Below, one piece after another: positions 51,522 to 61,297 of a stretch of DNA of 64,000 nt (its first letter is position 1; the number at the start of each line of letters is the position of its first letter). Source of the DNA: SXXZ01 sp041177965 (GTDB lineage Bacteria; Verrucomicrobiota; Verrucomicrobiia; Limisphaerales; UBA9464); contig JBEGWF010000132.1 of the NCBI GenBank assembly GCA_041177965.1, positions 26,678 through 90,677 of the forward strand, read 5' to 3'. The position numbers and the translations under genes were made by a program. The notes under the pieces are model-generated. The model was not told where the DNA came from. It saw nothing but the letters and a program-made list of their open reading frames with translations, and ran no database searches.

Positions 51522-52793
51522 TCAGCCCTTCTTCCGCATCAGATGCCGGAAGAGCAGATGGAGCGCCTGCTGGCCCGTGGTGAACTTGAAGGTCTCACGA
51601 TCGAAGCGGTTGAGCTTCTGGATCACCTCGGTCCCGTCCGGACCGGCCAGGGCCATCCACACCGTGCCCACGGGTTTGTCCGGTGTGCCTCCGGAAGGCC
51701 CTGCGATGCCGGTCACCGACAGCGCCCAGTCGGCACCCGACACCCGCCGGGCCCCCTCGGCCATCTCGCGGGCCACCGCCTCGCTGACCGCCCCGAATTC
51801 GCGCAGGGTTTCTTCCCGGACACCCAGCGTGCGGGCCTTGGCGGCATTGGCGTAGGTCACGTAGCCGGCCAGAAACACCGCCGAGGCCCCTGGGATGTTT
51901 GTGATGCGATGGGCGAGGTGGCCACCCGTGCAACTCTCGGCCAGGGCCAGGGTCTGTCCCCGCCGGGTCAATTCACGGACCAACACGCCCTCGAGGACCT
52001 CGTCCTGCTCCCCGAAGACCGCATCCCCGGCCAGACGCCGGGTGATGGCCTCGGCCTCGGCCACCACCGCGGCCGCGTCGGCACCCCGGGCCACGAACCG
52101 CACGTCCACCTCACCGACCCGGGCGCAGAACCCCAGGTCCATCCCGGCGTCGGTCAGGCGACGGAGCGGTTCCGAGATCAGTTCCTCCATGTTGGATTCA
52201 CCGATCCCGGCGGTCTTGAGGGTTCGGCAGACGAAGGCGGTTTCGTGCGGGAATTCACGCGCCATCCACGGGAGCACCTCTCCGTCGAACATGGGCCTCA
52301 GTTCACGGGGCGGCCCGGGCAGCATCACCAGCCAGGATCGACGACCGCCCGACCGGAACGGATTGGGCGAGGCTTCGATCATCAACCCCGGCGCCGTGCC
52401 CTGACGGTTGGGCACCACGATCGCCCCCTGCGGCACCATCGCCTCCACGCGGGTGCGCGGCGGGACCGGACGCCCGCGCGACACGAAGAAGGACCGGATG
52501 GATTCGCTCACGGCCTCGTCGAAGACCAGGGTCCGCCCCAACAATTCGGCGATGCGTTCCCGGGTGATGTCATCGCAGGTCGGCCCGAGCCCGCCGGTGG
52601 TGATCACCAGGTCGGCCCGGCCCAGACCTTCGCGCACCGCCTGTTGGATGTCCTCACCCCGGTCGGAAACCAACACCTGGCGCGCCACCGTGTAGCCCGC
52701 CTGGGTCAATCGTGAGCACAACCATTGCTGGTGGGTGTTCAGGATGCGGCCCAACAGGAGTTCGGACCCGGTGTTGACGATCTCGATGGTCAC
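51522..52793 (-). CDS. cinA: CinA-family protein (nicotinamide-nucleotide amidohydrolase)
   Basis: Two-domain protein of 423 residues, normal length. The N-terminal MoaB/MoeA-like domain starts MTIEIVNTGSELLLGRILNT and includes LVITTGGLGPTCDDITRERI and MLPGPPRELRPMF. The C-terminal PncC domain has LALAESCTGGHLAHRITNI and WALSVTGIAGPSGGTPDKPV, the NMN deamidase active-site region. The GTG at 52793 is used. Role in pyridine-nucleotide recycling by family. Confidence 0.93.
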   Translation of the reverse strand: MTIEIVNTGSELLLGRILNTHQQWLCSRLTQAGYTVARQVLVSDRGEDIQQAVREGLGRADLVITTGGLGPTCDDITRERIAELLGRTLVFDEAVSESIRSFFVSRGRPVPPRTRVEAMVPQGAIVVPNRQGTAPGLMIEASPNPFRSGGRRSWLVMLPGPPRELRPMFDGEVLPWMAREFPHETAFVCRTLKTAGIGESNMEELISEPLRRLTDAGMDLGFCARVGEVDVRFVARGADAAAVVAEAEAITRRLAGDAVFGEQDEVLEGVLVRELTRRGQTLALAESCTGGHLAHRITNIPGASAVFLAGYVTYANAAKARTLGVREETLREFGAVSEAVAREMAEGARRVSGADWALSVTGIAGPSGGTPDKPVGTVWMALAGPDGTEVIQKLNRFDRETFKFTTGQQALHLLFRHLMRKKG

Positions 52794-52862
52794 GCGCCCA
52801 CGGTGCCCCGAAACCCCGCAAAGGCCAACGCGGAGAGAGCCTCGGCCCACACCGCCACCGTC

Positions 52863-53387
52863 TCAACTCATGACCGCGATGCGGCTCCAGATCGGCTTCA
52901 GGTCGTCGTCGGCGAGGGCCATGGTGCGGAACTCGATGGGATCGCCCACCTCCAACGCCCGGCGGAACCGTTGCCATGCCTCCTCCTCGCGACCCATCTG
53001 GGCCAGATAGCACGCCAGATTGTAGTGCAGGATGGGCTCGGCCGGAAACCGCTCGAGCGCGGGCTCCAACAAACCGAAGGCCTCGGGGATGGATCCACCG
53101 GTGTGCCGACGCGCGGCGTAGGAGCGGTGGATCCAACTCTCCACGGACTCCGGATAGCGGGACCACTGCGTGTGGGCCACCGCCCAGGCCTCGTCCCAAC
53201 GGCGCAAGGCCGTGCACGCCGACCAGTGCAGGGTGAGGATCTCCATCCGCTGGCGGAAGCCGTCGGGAAGCCGGTCCAGCTCGGCCAGGGCCTCCAGAGG
53301 ATCCCCGAGCATGAGCCATCCCTCCGCCGCCCGCTGGTGGTGCCGATGCGGAAGAGGGATCGGTGCGCTGGCGGGGACGTTCACCAT
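52863..53387 (-). CDS. Small tetratricopeptide-repeat protein
   Basis: A 174-residue cytoplasmic protein made of TPR-like helix pairs: AAEGWLMLGDPLEALAELDR, ILTLHWSACTALRRWDEAW, FGLLEPALERFPAEPILHYN and ACYLAQMGREEEAWQRFRRA. No signal peptide or enzymatic domain. The ATG at 53387 is preferred, since the upstream frame extends into the DUF1553 gene. Probably a protein-interaction scaffold; partners unknown. Confidence 0.75.
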   Translation of the reverse strand: MVNVPASAPIPLPHRHHQRAAEGWLMLGDPLEALAELDRLPDGFRQRMEILTLHWSACTALRRWDEAWAVAHTQWSRYPESVESWIHRSYAARRHTGGSIPEAFGLLEPALERFPAEPILHYNLACYLAQMGREEEAWQRFRRALEVGDPIEFRTMALADDDLKPIWSRIAVMS

Positions 53388-53403
53388 TCGAGGGAAGGTC
53401 GGT

Positions 53404-56304
53404 TCAGTCGATGAAGGCGAACTCGTTGGCCGCCAGGAGCACCTGCGCGTATTGCTCCCACGGGGTCGAAGGTTTCGGCGAATCCTTCGACGCCGCCTTG
53501 TCGTCCGACTTCGACCCGGTGGCTGAACCCTGGGACTGCGTCGGAGCGGGCGACGGTCGCAGGAACTCCCGGGCCGCGGCGAGTTCGCGACGCGACGGAG
53601 ACCGCTGGAACGCCAGTGCATAGAGGCGCTTCACCCGGGCATCGCCCTCGAGGGCCTTCACATCCGGGCGCTCCAGCAGGGCCCTGGCCTGGTCGGCCAC
53701 GAAGCCGCTGTTCAACCAGAAGAGGGCCTGTTGGGGCACGCTGGTCTGGAACCGGCCCGACGACGAGGTGTCGGGACTGGCGAAGTCGAACGAGCGCAGG
53801 ATGCCGGGGAGATTCTGCCGATCGATGTATCCGTAGAGCGTGCGACGCAGGGCCGGCTTGTCGGTGTCGTAGATGGCGACGGCCAGACCGCCCACCTTCG
53901 GGTCGAGATTGCCGCAGACGGCCAGCAACCCATCGCGCATGGATTCGAAGTCGGTCCGCTGGCGATTCATCCTCCAGAACAGGGTGTTGGCCGGATCGAC
54001 CGTCCGGGCCCGGGCCAACGCCTTGCGCGAACTTCCGGCCGACTCGGGATCGCTCGACTGGCGGTAGGTCGCCGAGAGCAGCATCTCGCGGTGGAGCGCC
54101 TTCATCGACCAGCCCTGATGGATGAACCGGAGGGCCAGATAATCGAGCAGTTCCGGGTGGCTCGGCGGATCGGTGCGCACCCCGAAATCGCTGGGCGTCT
54201 TGACCAGCGGTGTTCCGAAATGGCGCAGCCACACCCGGTTGACCATGACCCGGGCCGTCAGGGGGTTGTCGGGCGAGGCCACCGAGCGCGCGAACTCCAA
54301 CCGACCGCTGCCCTGCGTGAAGGGTTTGCGACCCGGGCCGGCGACGATCGCCAGTTGCTGCCGCGGCACCTTCGGCCCGTGGTTGCCCGGATTGCCCCGC
54401 TTGAAGATCACCGGCTCGGAGATGGAGGCGTTGTCCATCAGGGCCATGGCCCGAAGCGGTGCCCCGGGGTGGGTGGAATCGAGTTCATCGAGCTTGCGCT
54501 TGAGGGCCCGGGTCTTCTGGGCGACCGGGGTGTCGAAGAACCGGTCGATGCCGCCCAACGCCCCCTGGATGGGGGAATCGGCCGCGTAGAGGACCTGACG
54601 CAATTCCTCGGCCGCCGCATCCGGCAGGGCCTTGGGCTCCGGCTTGCCTTCCTTTTTCGCCTGGGCCACGGCGTTCGTCCATTCGGTGTCCACCTGCTGG
54701 AACAACTGGCCATAGCGCGCGGCCAGATGAGTCAGGTTCGTCGGCGACCACCCTTTCAGATCGGCCACCAACCGGGCGTTGAGCGGTTGCCCCGACCACC
54801 GACCCGTGGCCAGATCCTTGGCGATCTTCGGAGCGCGGGCCGCGAAGTCGTTGGTGCCCAACCCGGCCCAGGCGAACCACGGTGCGAACACCGGATGGGG
54901 GGATTTATTCAGCGATTCCAGTCGTCCTTTCCACGCGGCCACCAATCCCGGATCCAGACTGCGCTTGCGGGCCAGACTCTCCTGAGCGCCGGAGTCCAAC
55001 GCGCCGCCTTCCTGGGCCGTCAGCAGGTAGTCGCCGATCTTCGCCCGAAGCTTCCGGATCACCGCCGCGGTCTGCTCCGCCCGGTAGTCGTCGAACTCCT
55101 TGCGCCGCTTGGCCAGTTCCTTGTCGTAATCGGCGGCCTGCTGGCGATCGGGATTCTCACCCACCAGCGGCTTGGGATCCGGCTCATGGCTGTTGGAGAA
55201 GAGGCCGTACAGCGAGTAGTAATCGGCCGTGGGGATGGGATCGAACTTGTGGTCGTGGCAGCGGGCGCACTGGACCGTCAGGCCCATGAGTCCGCGGGTG
55301 GTCACGTCGATCCGGTCGTCGATGATGTCGGATTGATTGTTGAGGAACCGGCGCCCGAGCGTGAGGAACCCCATGGCGGCCAACGGTTTGCGGTCGGTCT
55401 CGGTGGCCACCTGATCCCCGGCCAACTGCTCGATGAGGAACCGGTCGTAGGGCAGATCGCGATTGAAGGCCTCCACCACCCAGTCGCGGTAGGTATGGCT
55501 GTAGGGGTAGCGGCGCTCCTCTTCGAACACATACCCCTTGCTGTCGGCGTACCGGGCCACATCCAGCCAGTGCCGACCCCAGCGCTCTCCGTAGGCGGTG
55601 GACGCCAGCAACCGATCCACCACCCGGGCGTAGGCGTGCTCGGAACGGTCCTTGAGGAAGGATTCCATCGCCTCGGGCGTCGGCGGCAAGCCCGTCAGAT
55701 CGTGGGTCACCCGGCGGAGGAGGGTGCGGCGATCGGCTTCCGGAGTGGGGGTCAGGCCCTTGGCCTCGAGGGCGGCGAGGACGAACCAGTCCATGCCGGT
55801 GCGCGGCCAGGAAGACTTCCGTACCGCAGGCTGGGCCGGCATGCGGGTCGGCTGGAAGGCCCAGTGACGGGCGGCCGGATCGGGCTTGGCCGCGGTGGGT
55901 TCCCCGTTCCGCGGATCGGGGGCTCCCGCGCGAACCCAGGCCTCGAGGTCGGCGATCTGCTCGGCCTTCAGCGCGCCCCCCTTCGGAGGCATGGCCTTCA
56001 CGTCGGCCGCCGTCCCCTTCACGACCTGGATCAGCAGGCTCGACTCGGGCTTGCCGGGGACGATCGAGGGAGATCCGGAAGCCCCGCCCTTTTCCCAACC
56101 CGCCTTGGAATCGAGGCGCAATCCGCCCTTGATCGATTCGGACTGGGCGCTGTGGCACTCGTAACACCGCTCCACCAGCACCGGTCGGATGCGGTTCTCG
56201 AAAAACTCCACCGACGCCGGATCGGCGGCATGCACCCCCAGCAGGGTGATCATGCCGACGAGGGCCCGCAGGCAGGCATGGGATCGTTGATTCGAGAACA
56301 TCAT
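53404..56304 (-). CDS. Exported PSCyt1-DUF1549-DUF1553 protein with cytochrome-type heme motif
   Basis: A 966-residue secreted protein of the planctomycete cytochrome family. A signal peptide (ALVGMITLLGVHAADP) is followed by a PSCyt1 domain with heme motif CYECH, then DUF1549/PSCyt2 (TGMDWFVLAALEAKGLTPTP, LTGLPPTPEAMESFL, YGERWGRHWLDVARYADSKG, and a second CxxCH in CARCHDHKFDP). A long insertion precedes DUF1553/PSD1 (ARVMVNRVWLRHFGTPLVKT, MLLSATYRQSS, VPQQALFWLNSGFV). These proteins are abundant in Planctomycetes and Verrucomicrobia, often with sulfatases, but their biochemistry is unresolved. Divergent from the hydrolase gene at 56432. Confidence 0.9.
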   Translation of the reverse strand: MMFSNQRSHACLRALVGMITLLGVHAADPASVEFFENRIRPVLVERCYECHSAQSESIKGGLRLDSKAGWEKGGASGSPSIVPGKPESSLLIQVVKGTAADVKAMPPKGGALKAEQIADLEAWVRAGAPDPRNGEPTAAKPDPAARHWAFQPTRMPAQPAVRKSSWPRTGMDWFVLAALEAKGLTPTPEADRRTLLRRVTHDLTGLPPTPEAMESFLKDRSEHAYARVVDRLLASTAYGERWGRHWLDVARYADSKGYVFEEERRYPYSHTYRDWVVEAFNRDLPYDRFLIEQLAGDQVATETDRKPLAAMGFLTLGRRFLNNQSDIIDDRIDVTTRGLMGLTVQCARCHDHKFDPIPTADYYSLYGLFSNSHEPDPKPLVGENPDRQQAADYDKELAKRRKEFDDYRAEQTAAVIRKLRAKIGDYLLTAQEGGALDSGAQESLARKRSLDPGLVAAWKGRLESLNKSPHPVFAPWFAWAGLGTNDFAARAPKIAKDLATGRWSGQPLNARLVADLKGWSPTNLTHLAARYGQLFQQVDTEWTNAVAQAKKEGKPEPKALPDAAAEELRQVLYAADSPIQGALGGIDRFFDTPVAQKTRALKRKLDELDSTHPGAPLRAMALMDNASISEPVIFKRGNPGNHGPKVPRQQLAIVAGPGRKPFTQGSGRLEFARSVASPDNPLTARVMVNRVWLRHFGTPLVKTPSDFGVRTDPPSHPELLDYLALRFIHQGWSMKALHREMLLSATYRQSSDPESAGSSRKALARARTVDPANTLFWRMNRQRTDFESMRDGLLAVCGNLDPKVGGLAVAIYDTDKPALRRTLYGYIDRQNLPGILRSFDFASPDTSSSGRFQTSVPQQALFWLNSGFVADQARALLERPDVKALEGDARVKRLYALAFQRSPSRRELAAAREFLRPSPAPTQSQGSATGSKSDDKAASKDSPKPSTPWEQYAQVLLAANEFAFID

Positions 56305-56431
56305 GAGGGCGACCACCAGCAACCCTTGCCGGTGGATGCCCAAAGTCAAAACGGACTTCGACCCACGGGTATTCAGCCGGCCGCGAAAATCCATTGCCCC
56401 GACGATGCTCACGGTGGCCATCTTCCCACCC

Positions 56432-57967
56432 ATGATGAGCCGATGGTTGGTGGCCGGGTGGCTGGGATTGCTGACGGCTTGGGCCCAGGCCCCCGATCCG
56501 GTCTGGGGTGGTTCCGCCCGTCTGGACCGCCTCCGGGCGCTGCTTCCCCGATTGGATGCGTTGTACGAGGCCCACGCGACCTCCAACCACATCCCGGGCC
56601 ATGTCTGGGGACTGGTGGTGGATGGCCGCCTGCTCCACGTCCGCGCCGCCGGGATGGCGCGCATCGAACCGGCGCAGCCGGTCACACCGGACACGCGCTT
56701 CCGGGTCGCCTCGATGTCCAAGAGCCTCACCGCCGCGGCCGTGCTGCAATTGCGCGATGCCGGCAAGCTCACGTTGGAGGATTCCGTCTCGAAACACCTG
56801 CCCGAGTTGCGGCGGGCGATTCCGGCCACCCCGGATTCCCCGCCCCTCACCCTGCGTCACCTGCTGCGCATGTCGGGCGGGTTCCCTCAGGACGATCCCT
56901 GGGGCGACCGCAAGCTCGCCGAGACCGACGCCCAGCTCGACGCGCTGGTGGCCCGGGGCCTCACCCCGGCTTCACCCACGGGTACCCGCTGGGAATACAG
57001 CAATCTGGGCTACGCCCTGCTGGGTCGGGTCATCACCCGCGTGGCCCGGGAGCCCTACCAGTCCTACATCACCCGCCGGATCCTCAGACCCCTGGGCATG
57101 ACGAACTCGGTGTACGAGTGGGACAAGGTGCCCGCCGATCGACTGGCGCTCGGATACCGCTGGGAAGACGAGCGGTGGAAACCGGAGCCGATGCTGCACG
57201 ACGGCAGTTGGGGCGCGATGGGCGGCCTGATCACCACCCTCGAGGACTTCGCCCGGTACGCGGCGTTCCACCTCGATGCCTGGCCGCCGCGCGACGGCCT
57301 CGACACGGCCCCGTTGAAACGCGCCACGCGGCGGGAGATGCACCGCCCCTGGGAGGTGATCTCGGTGCTGGAGGACCTCCACGACTCCGAGGGTCGGCCG
57401 GTGGCACGGGTGGCGGGCTACAGTGCCGGATTGAGTTGGAACCAGGACCAGCGCGGCGTCGTCTGGGTGCGCCATGCCGGTGGGCTCCCCGGCTTCGGCA
57501 GCGAGTTCCGCTTCCTGCCCGACCACGGCATCGCCCTCATCGCCTTCGCCAACAGGACCTATGCACCCATGAGTACGGCCAACCACAAGGCCATGGAACT
57601 CCTCATCAACGAGGCCCGGATCCCGACCCGGCCTCCGGAAGGCCACCCCACCCTGTTCCGACGGGCCGAGGAACTCGCCACACTGCTCACCGGCGACTGG
57701 AAACCCGAGGCCCTCCACGCCGCCCTCGCGCCGAACGTGTTCCTCGACCACAGCCTGGAGACCTGGCGTCGCGAGACCCGTGCGCTCCTCGAACAGGTCG
57801 GCCCGATCCGGGACCGGGAACCGCTGGTGCCCGAGAACCGCCTTCGCGGTCGCTTCCGACTGATCGGACAACAGCAGAGCCTGGAGGTCTTCCTGACCCT
57901 GACGCCCGAGGCGACCCCCCGGATCCAGGAGATCAAGCTCACGATCCAGCCCGGGAAGACGCCCTGA
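56432..57967 (+). CDS. Exported serine beta-lactamase-like hydrolase (CubicO group)
   Basis: A 511-residue protein with signal peptide MMSRWLVAGWLGLLTAWAQA. The class C-like catalytic motifs are FRVASMSKSLTAAAVLQLRD (SxxK), WEYSNLGYALLGRVITR (YxN) and the third element near WVRHAGGLPGFGSEF. A C-terminal ~100-residue domain follows the fold. CubicO proteins are esterases, peptidases or amidases rather than true lactamases, so no resistance role is claimed. It lies between two DUF1553 genes and shares the promoter region with the minus-strand one. Confidence 0.88.
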   Translation: MMSRWLVAGWLGLLTAWAQAPDPVWGGSARLDRLRALLPRLDALYEAHATSNHIPGHVWGLVVDGRLLHVRAAGMARIEPAQPVTPDTRFRVASMSKSLTAAAVLQLRDAGKLTLEDSVSKHLPELRRAIPATPDSPPLTLRHLLRMSGGFPQDDPWGDRKLAETDAQLDALVARGLTPASPTGTRWEYSNLGYALLGRVITRVAREPYQSYITRRILRPLGMTNSVYEWDKVPADRLALGYRWEDERWKPEPMLHDGSWGAMGGLITTLEDFARYAAFHLDAWPPRDGLDTAPLKRATRREMHRPWEVISVLEDLHDSEGRPVARVAGYSAGLSWNQDQRGVVWVRHAGGLPGFGSEFRFLPDHGIALIAFANRTYAPMSTANHKAMELLINEARIPTRPPEGHPTLFRRAEELATLLTGDWKPEALHAALAPNVFLDHSLETWRRETRALLEQVGPIRDREPLVPENRLRGRFRLIGQQQSLEVFLTLTPEATPRIQEIKLTIQPGKTP

Positions 57968-58083
57968 CCCGGGACGGTCGTGCTCACCGGATTCCCGCGC
58001 CCGGCCGGGCGCCCATTGAACTCGACCGATTACAGCGTTGCCCGAAGTCGCCCGGGACGAGTATCGATGGGGTCGGAATCCCC

Positions 58084-59901
58084 GTGCCACGCCCGTCCGC
58101 AAGCCTCCCTCGCCTCCGGCCGCTCCTGCTGGCCGCGCTGGGCCTCTGCGCCCCGCTCCGCGAGGTCCGGGCCGATGACCCTCCTTCATCCTCGGAGAGA
58201 TCGATGGACTGGGAGAAGGCCCGACAGTTCTGGGCGTTCCAGCCGCCGAGGGCGCTGCCCCGGCCCGAGGTGCGTGATCGGCACTGGCCGCGCCAACCGC
58301 TCGACTGGTTCGTCCTGGAGCGCCTGGAAAAAGCCGGGCTGGAGCCCGCCCCGGAGGCCGATCGCCCCACCCTGTTGAGGCGCGTCACCCTCGACCTCAC
58401 GGGCCTGCCTCCGACTCCCGAGGCCGCCTCGGACTTCCTCGGCGACCCGCGGCCCGACGCCTACGAACGGGTGGTGGACCGGTTGCTGGCCTCGCCACGG
58501 TTCGGCGAGAGGCTCGCCAGCCTCTGGCTGCCCCTGGCGCGGTATGCCGAGGATCAGGCGCACCAGGTGGGCCAGGACACCACGATGTTCTATCCCCGGG
58601 CCCATCGTTATCGCGAATGGGTGATCGGGGCCTTCAATCGCGACCTGCCCTACGACCGGTTCCTCTCGCTGCAACTGGCGGCCGACACCCTGGGCGCCGG
58701 CCCCGAGGACCTCGCGGCGCTGGGATTCCTCGGACTGGGACCGAAGTACTACGACCGCGGTCGGTTGGCGGTGATGGCCGACGAGTGGGAGGACCGGGTG
58801 GACACCGTAACGCGCACCCTGCTGGGACTCACCGTGGGCTGCGCGCGCTGCCACGATCACAAACTCGAGCCCATCACGATGACCGACTACTACGGCCTCG
58901 CCGGGGTGTTCGCGAGCACCCGGATGGTGAACCGGGGCCCGGACGGCAAGCCGGTCGAGGGCAAGGTGGAGGCCGCGAAGATGCCCGAAGGCACACTGCA
59001 CGTGGTGGAGGAGGGCCAGGCCACGGACCTGAACCTCTTCCGGCGCGGCAATGTCGACGACAAGGGGCCTTTGGTGGAACGGCGTTTCCTGAGGGTGCTG
59101 TCGGCCGGGGAACCGGTGCGCTTCAAGGACGGCAGCGGCCGGCGCGAACTGGCCGGCGCCATCGCCGACCGCGCCAATCCGCTCACCGCCCGGGTCATGG
59201 TCAACCGCCTGTGGGCCCACTGCTTCGGCGAACCCATCGTCCCCACGCCCAGCAACTTCGGCCATTCCGGCGGGCGCCCCTCCGACGCGGCCCTGCTCGA
59301 CGACCTGGCCGTGCGCTTCATGGAACGCGGCTGGTCGGTGAAATCCCTCGTCGCCGAACTGGTGCTGTCGTCGGCCTACCGGCGCTCGTCCGGGGCATCC
59401 CCCGCGGGCCGGGACCGGAGGCGGCTGAGCGTGGAGGCCTGGCGGGACCAGGCCCTGTTCGCGGCCGGCGAACTCGATCTCGCCGCGGGCCCCTCCCGGG
59501 AACTGGACGATCCGGGAAACCTGCGCCGCACCGTGCATGCCCGGGTGAGCCGGTTGAAGCTCGACGACCTGTTGATGCAGTTCGACTACCCGGACGCCAA
59601 CGTGCACGCCGAGCGGCGCGCATCCACCACCACGCCGACGCTCAAGCTGTTCATGCTGAACAGCCCCTTCGTGCTGGCGCGGGCGGAGGCGCTGGCCCGG
59701 CGGGTGGACCGCGAGGCGGGCCCGAATGACGCGGCACGCGTGTCGCGGGCCTACCGGATCCTGTTCGGCCGGGCGCCCGACGCCGAGGAGGCACGGCTGG
59801 CCCGGGCGTTCCTGGCCCGGCCCGACTCGGGCGGAACGCCGCGCTGGACCCGCTACGCCCAGGCTCTCCTCATCTCCAACGAAGCCCTCTATGTCGATTG
59901 A
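58084..59901 (+). CDS. Exported DUF1549-DUF1553 protein (no N-terminal cytochrome)
   Basis: A 605-residue protein. The GTG at 58084 gives a signal peptide (LRPLLLAALGLCAPL...VRADD). It has the DUF1549 region (LDWFVLERLEKAGLEPAPEA, LTGLPPTPEAASDFLGD, CARCHDHKLEPITMTDYYG) and the DUF1553 region (ARVMVNRLWAHCFGEPIVPT, VLSSAYRRSS, LFMLNSPFVLARAEALAR). Unlike the 966-residue relative it lacks the PSCyt1 domain, although the internal CARCH motif could still hold heme. It overlaps the DUF1501 gene by 11 bases, a pairing typical of these phyla. Confidence 0.88.
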   Translation: MPRPSASLPRLRPLLLAALGLCAPLREVRADDPPSSSERSMDWEKARQFWAFQPPRALPRPEVRDRHWPRQPLDWFVLERLEKAGLEPAPEADRPTLLRRVTLDLTGLPPTPEAASDFLGDPRPDAYERVVDRLLASPRFGERLASLWLPLARYAEDQAHQVGQDTTMFYPRAHRYREWVIGAFNRDLPYDRFLSLQLAADTLGAGPEDLAALGFLGLGPKYYDRGRLAVMADEWEDRVDTVTRTLLGLTVGCARCHDHKLEPITMTDYYGLAGVFASTRMVNRGPDGKPVEGKVEAAKMPEGTLHVVEEGQATDLNLFRRGNVDDKGPLVERRFLRVLSAGEPVRFKDGSGRRELAGAIADRANPLTARVMVNRLWAHCFGEPIVPTPSNFGHSGGRPSDAALLDDLAVRFMERGWSVKSLVAELVLSSAYRRSSGASPAGRDRRRLSVEAWRDQALFAAGELDLAAGPSRELDDPGNLRRTVHARVSRLKLDDLLMQFDYPDANVHAERRASTTTPTLKLFMLNSPFVLARAEALARRVDREAGPNDAARVSRAYRILFGRAPDAEEARLARAFLARPDSGGTPRWTRYAQALLISNEALYVD

Positions 59902-61297
59902 TCCAGCACCTCCGGTCCTTTCCCGGCGCGAGATGCTCGGCCGCATGTGCGGCGGGTTCGGCATGCTCGGCCTGACCGGACTGCTCGGGTCCGGGGCCGC
60001 GATGGCGGGCCCGGGCCCCGGAGGCCCGCACTTCGCCCCGCGGGCGCGCCGCGTCATCTTCCTGTTCCTCAACGGCGGCCCCTCCCAGGTCGACACCTTC
60101 GATCCGAAGCCGGCCCTGCGACGATTCCAGGGCGAGCAACCCTCGGGCGACCTGTTCAAGAAGTCGAAGGGCAGCGGTTACATGCCCTCGCCCCTCGCCT
60201 TCGCACGGCACGGCCGCAGCGGGATCGAGGTCAGCGAGACCCTCCCGCACCTGGCCCGCGTCATCGACGAGTGCTGCATCATCCGGTCGATGAGGACCGA
60301 CGTGCCGAACCACGAACCGGCCCTGCTCCAGATGCACAGCGGAAACCTCCAACCCATCCGGCCATCGATGGGCTCGTGGCTGCTCTACGGCCTCGGGACG
60401 GAGAACCGGAACCTGCCCGGCTACGTGGTGCTGAGGCCCAGCCCGCAGATCGTGGTCGGTCCCGCGCTCTGGTCGAACGGCTTCCTGCCCGCCGAGTTCC
60501 AGGCCACCAGCGTCCTCACGCGCGACATGCAGGTGGACCGGCTCCTGGCGCACATCCGCAATCCCCGGCTGACCCACGAACAGCAGCAGGAGCAACTGGA
60601 CCTGCTCGGCGAGCTCAACCGCCGCCATCTCGGGCAGCGCGGGGAGGACGCCGCGCTCGAGGGACAGATCCGGGCGATGGAGACGGCCTTCCGCATGCAG
60701 CGCGAGGCGATGGACGTCTTCGACATCGCCCGCGAGCCCGCCCGGGTCCGCGAGGCCTACGGTGACAGCCCCTTCGCGAGGTCCTGCCTGCTGGCCCGCC
60801 GGCTCGTCGAGAACGGGGTCCGCTTCGTCACCGTGTACCACACGACGGACGGCAGCAATCAACCCTGGGACACCCACAGCGACCACGACGCGGGTCATCG
60901 GAGGCTGTGCTCGGTGGCCGACCAACCCAGTGCCGCCCTGATCTCGGACCTCAAGGCGCGCGGATTGCTGGATGACACCCTCGTGATCTGGGGCGGCGAA
61001 TTCGGGCGGACCCCCTACGCCGAGAACCGCGAGACGAAGAACGCCGGGCGCGACCATCACCACACCGCCTTCTCGATGCTGCTGGCCGGAGGCGGGGTGA
61101 GGGGCGGCATGGTCCATGGGACGACCGACGAGTTCGCCATGCGGGTGGCGGAGAACCCGGTGCACGTCCACGACCTGCACGCCACCATCCTGCACCTGCT
61201 GGGACTGGACCACGAGCGCCTGACCTACCGCTACGCGGGCCGCGACTTCCGCCTCACCGACGTCCACGGCCGCGTGGTGCGCGAGATCCTGGCCTGA
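59891..61297 (+). CDS. DUF1501 protein with twin-arginine signal
   Basis: A 468-residue alkaline-phosphatase-fold protein of the DUF1501 family. The N-terminus has a Tat signal (LSRREMLGRMCGGFGMLGLT). Family landmarks are IFLFLNGGPSQVDTFDPKPA, VSETLPHLARVIDECCIIRS, NHEPALLQMHSG, TDGSNQPWDTHSDHDAGHR (His/Asp ligands), VIWGGEFGRTPYAENRETK and NAGRDHHHTAFSMLLAGGGV. The family is sulfatase-like and nearly always encoded next to DUF1549/DUF1553 proteins; catalytic activity is unproven. Translation is coupled by the 11-base overlap. Confidence 0.92.
   Translation: MSIDPAPPVLSRREMLGRMCGGFGMLGLTGLLGSGAAMAGPGPGGPHFAPRARRVIFLFLNGGPSQVDTFDPKPALRRFQGEQPSGDLFKKSKGSGYMPSPLAFARHGRSGIEVSETLPHLARVIDECCIIRSMRTDVPNHEPALLQMHSGNLQPIRPSMGSWLLYGLGTENRNLPGYVVLRPSPQIVVGPALWSNGFLPAEFQATSVLTRDMQVDRLLAHIRNPRLTHEQQQEQLDLLGELNRRHLGQRGEDAALEGQIRAMETAFRMQREAMDVFDIAREPARVREAYGDSPFARSCLLARRLVENGVRFVTVYHTTDGSNQPWDTHSDHDAGHRRLCSVADQPSAALISDLKARGLLDDTLVIWGGEFGRTPYAENRETKNAGRDHHHTAFSMLLAGGGVRGGMVHGTTDEFAMRVAENPVHVHDLHATILHLLGLDHERLTYRYAGRDFRLTDVHGRVVREILA

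Noticed and set aside
56432..57967. Antibiotic-resistance beta-lactamase
   Set aside because: Motifs fit the broader CubicO/serine hydrolase group with an extra C-terminal domain; nothing specific to a resistance enzyme.
53731..59901. A single plus-strand open frame of over 2000 codons
   Set aside because: Most of it is the antisense shadow of the DUF1553 gene and of the CubicO gene in another frame; only the last 605 codons have homology.
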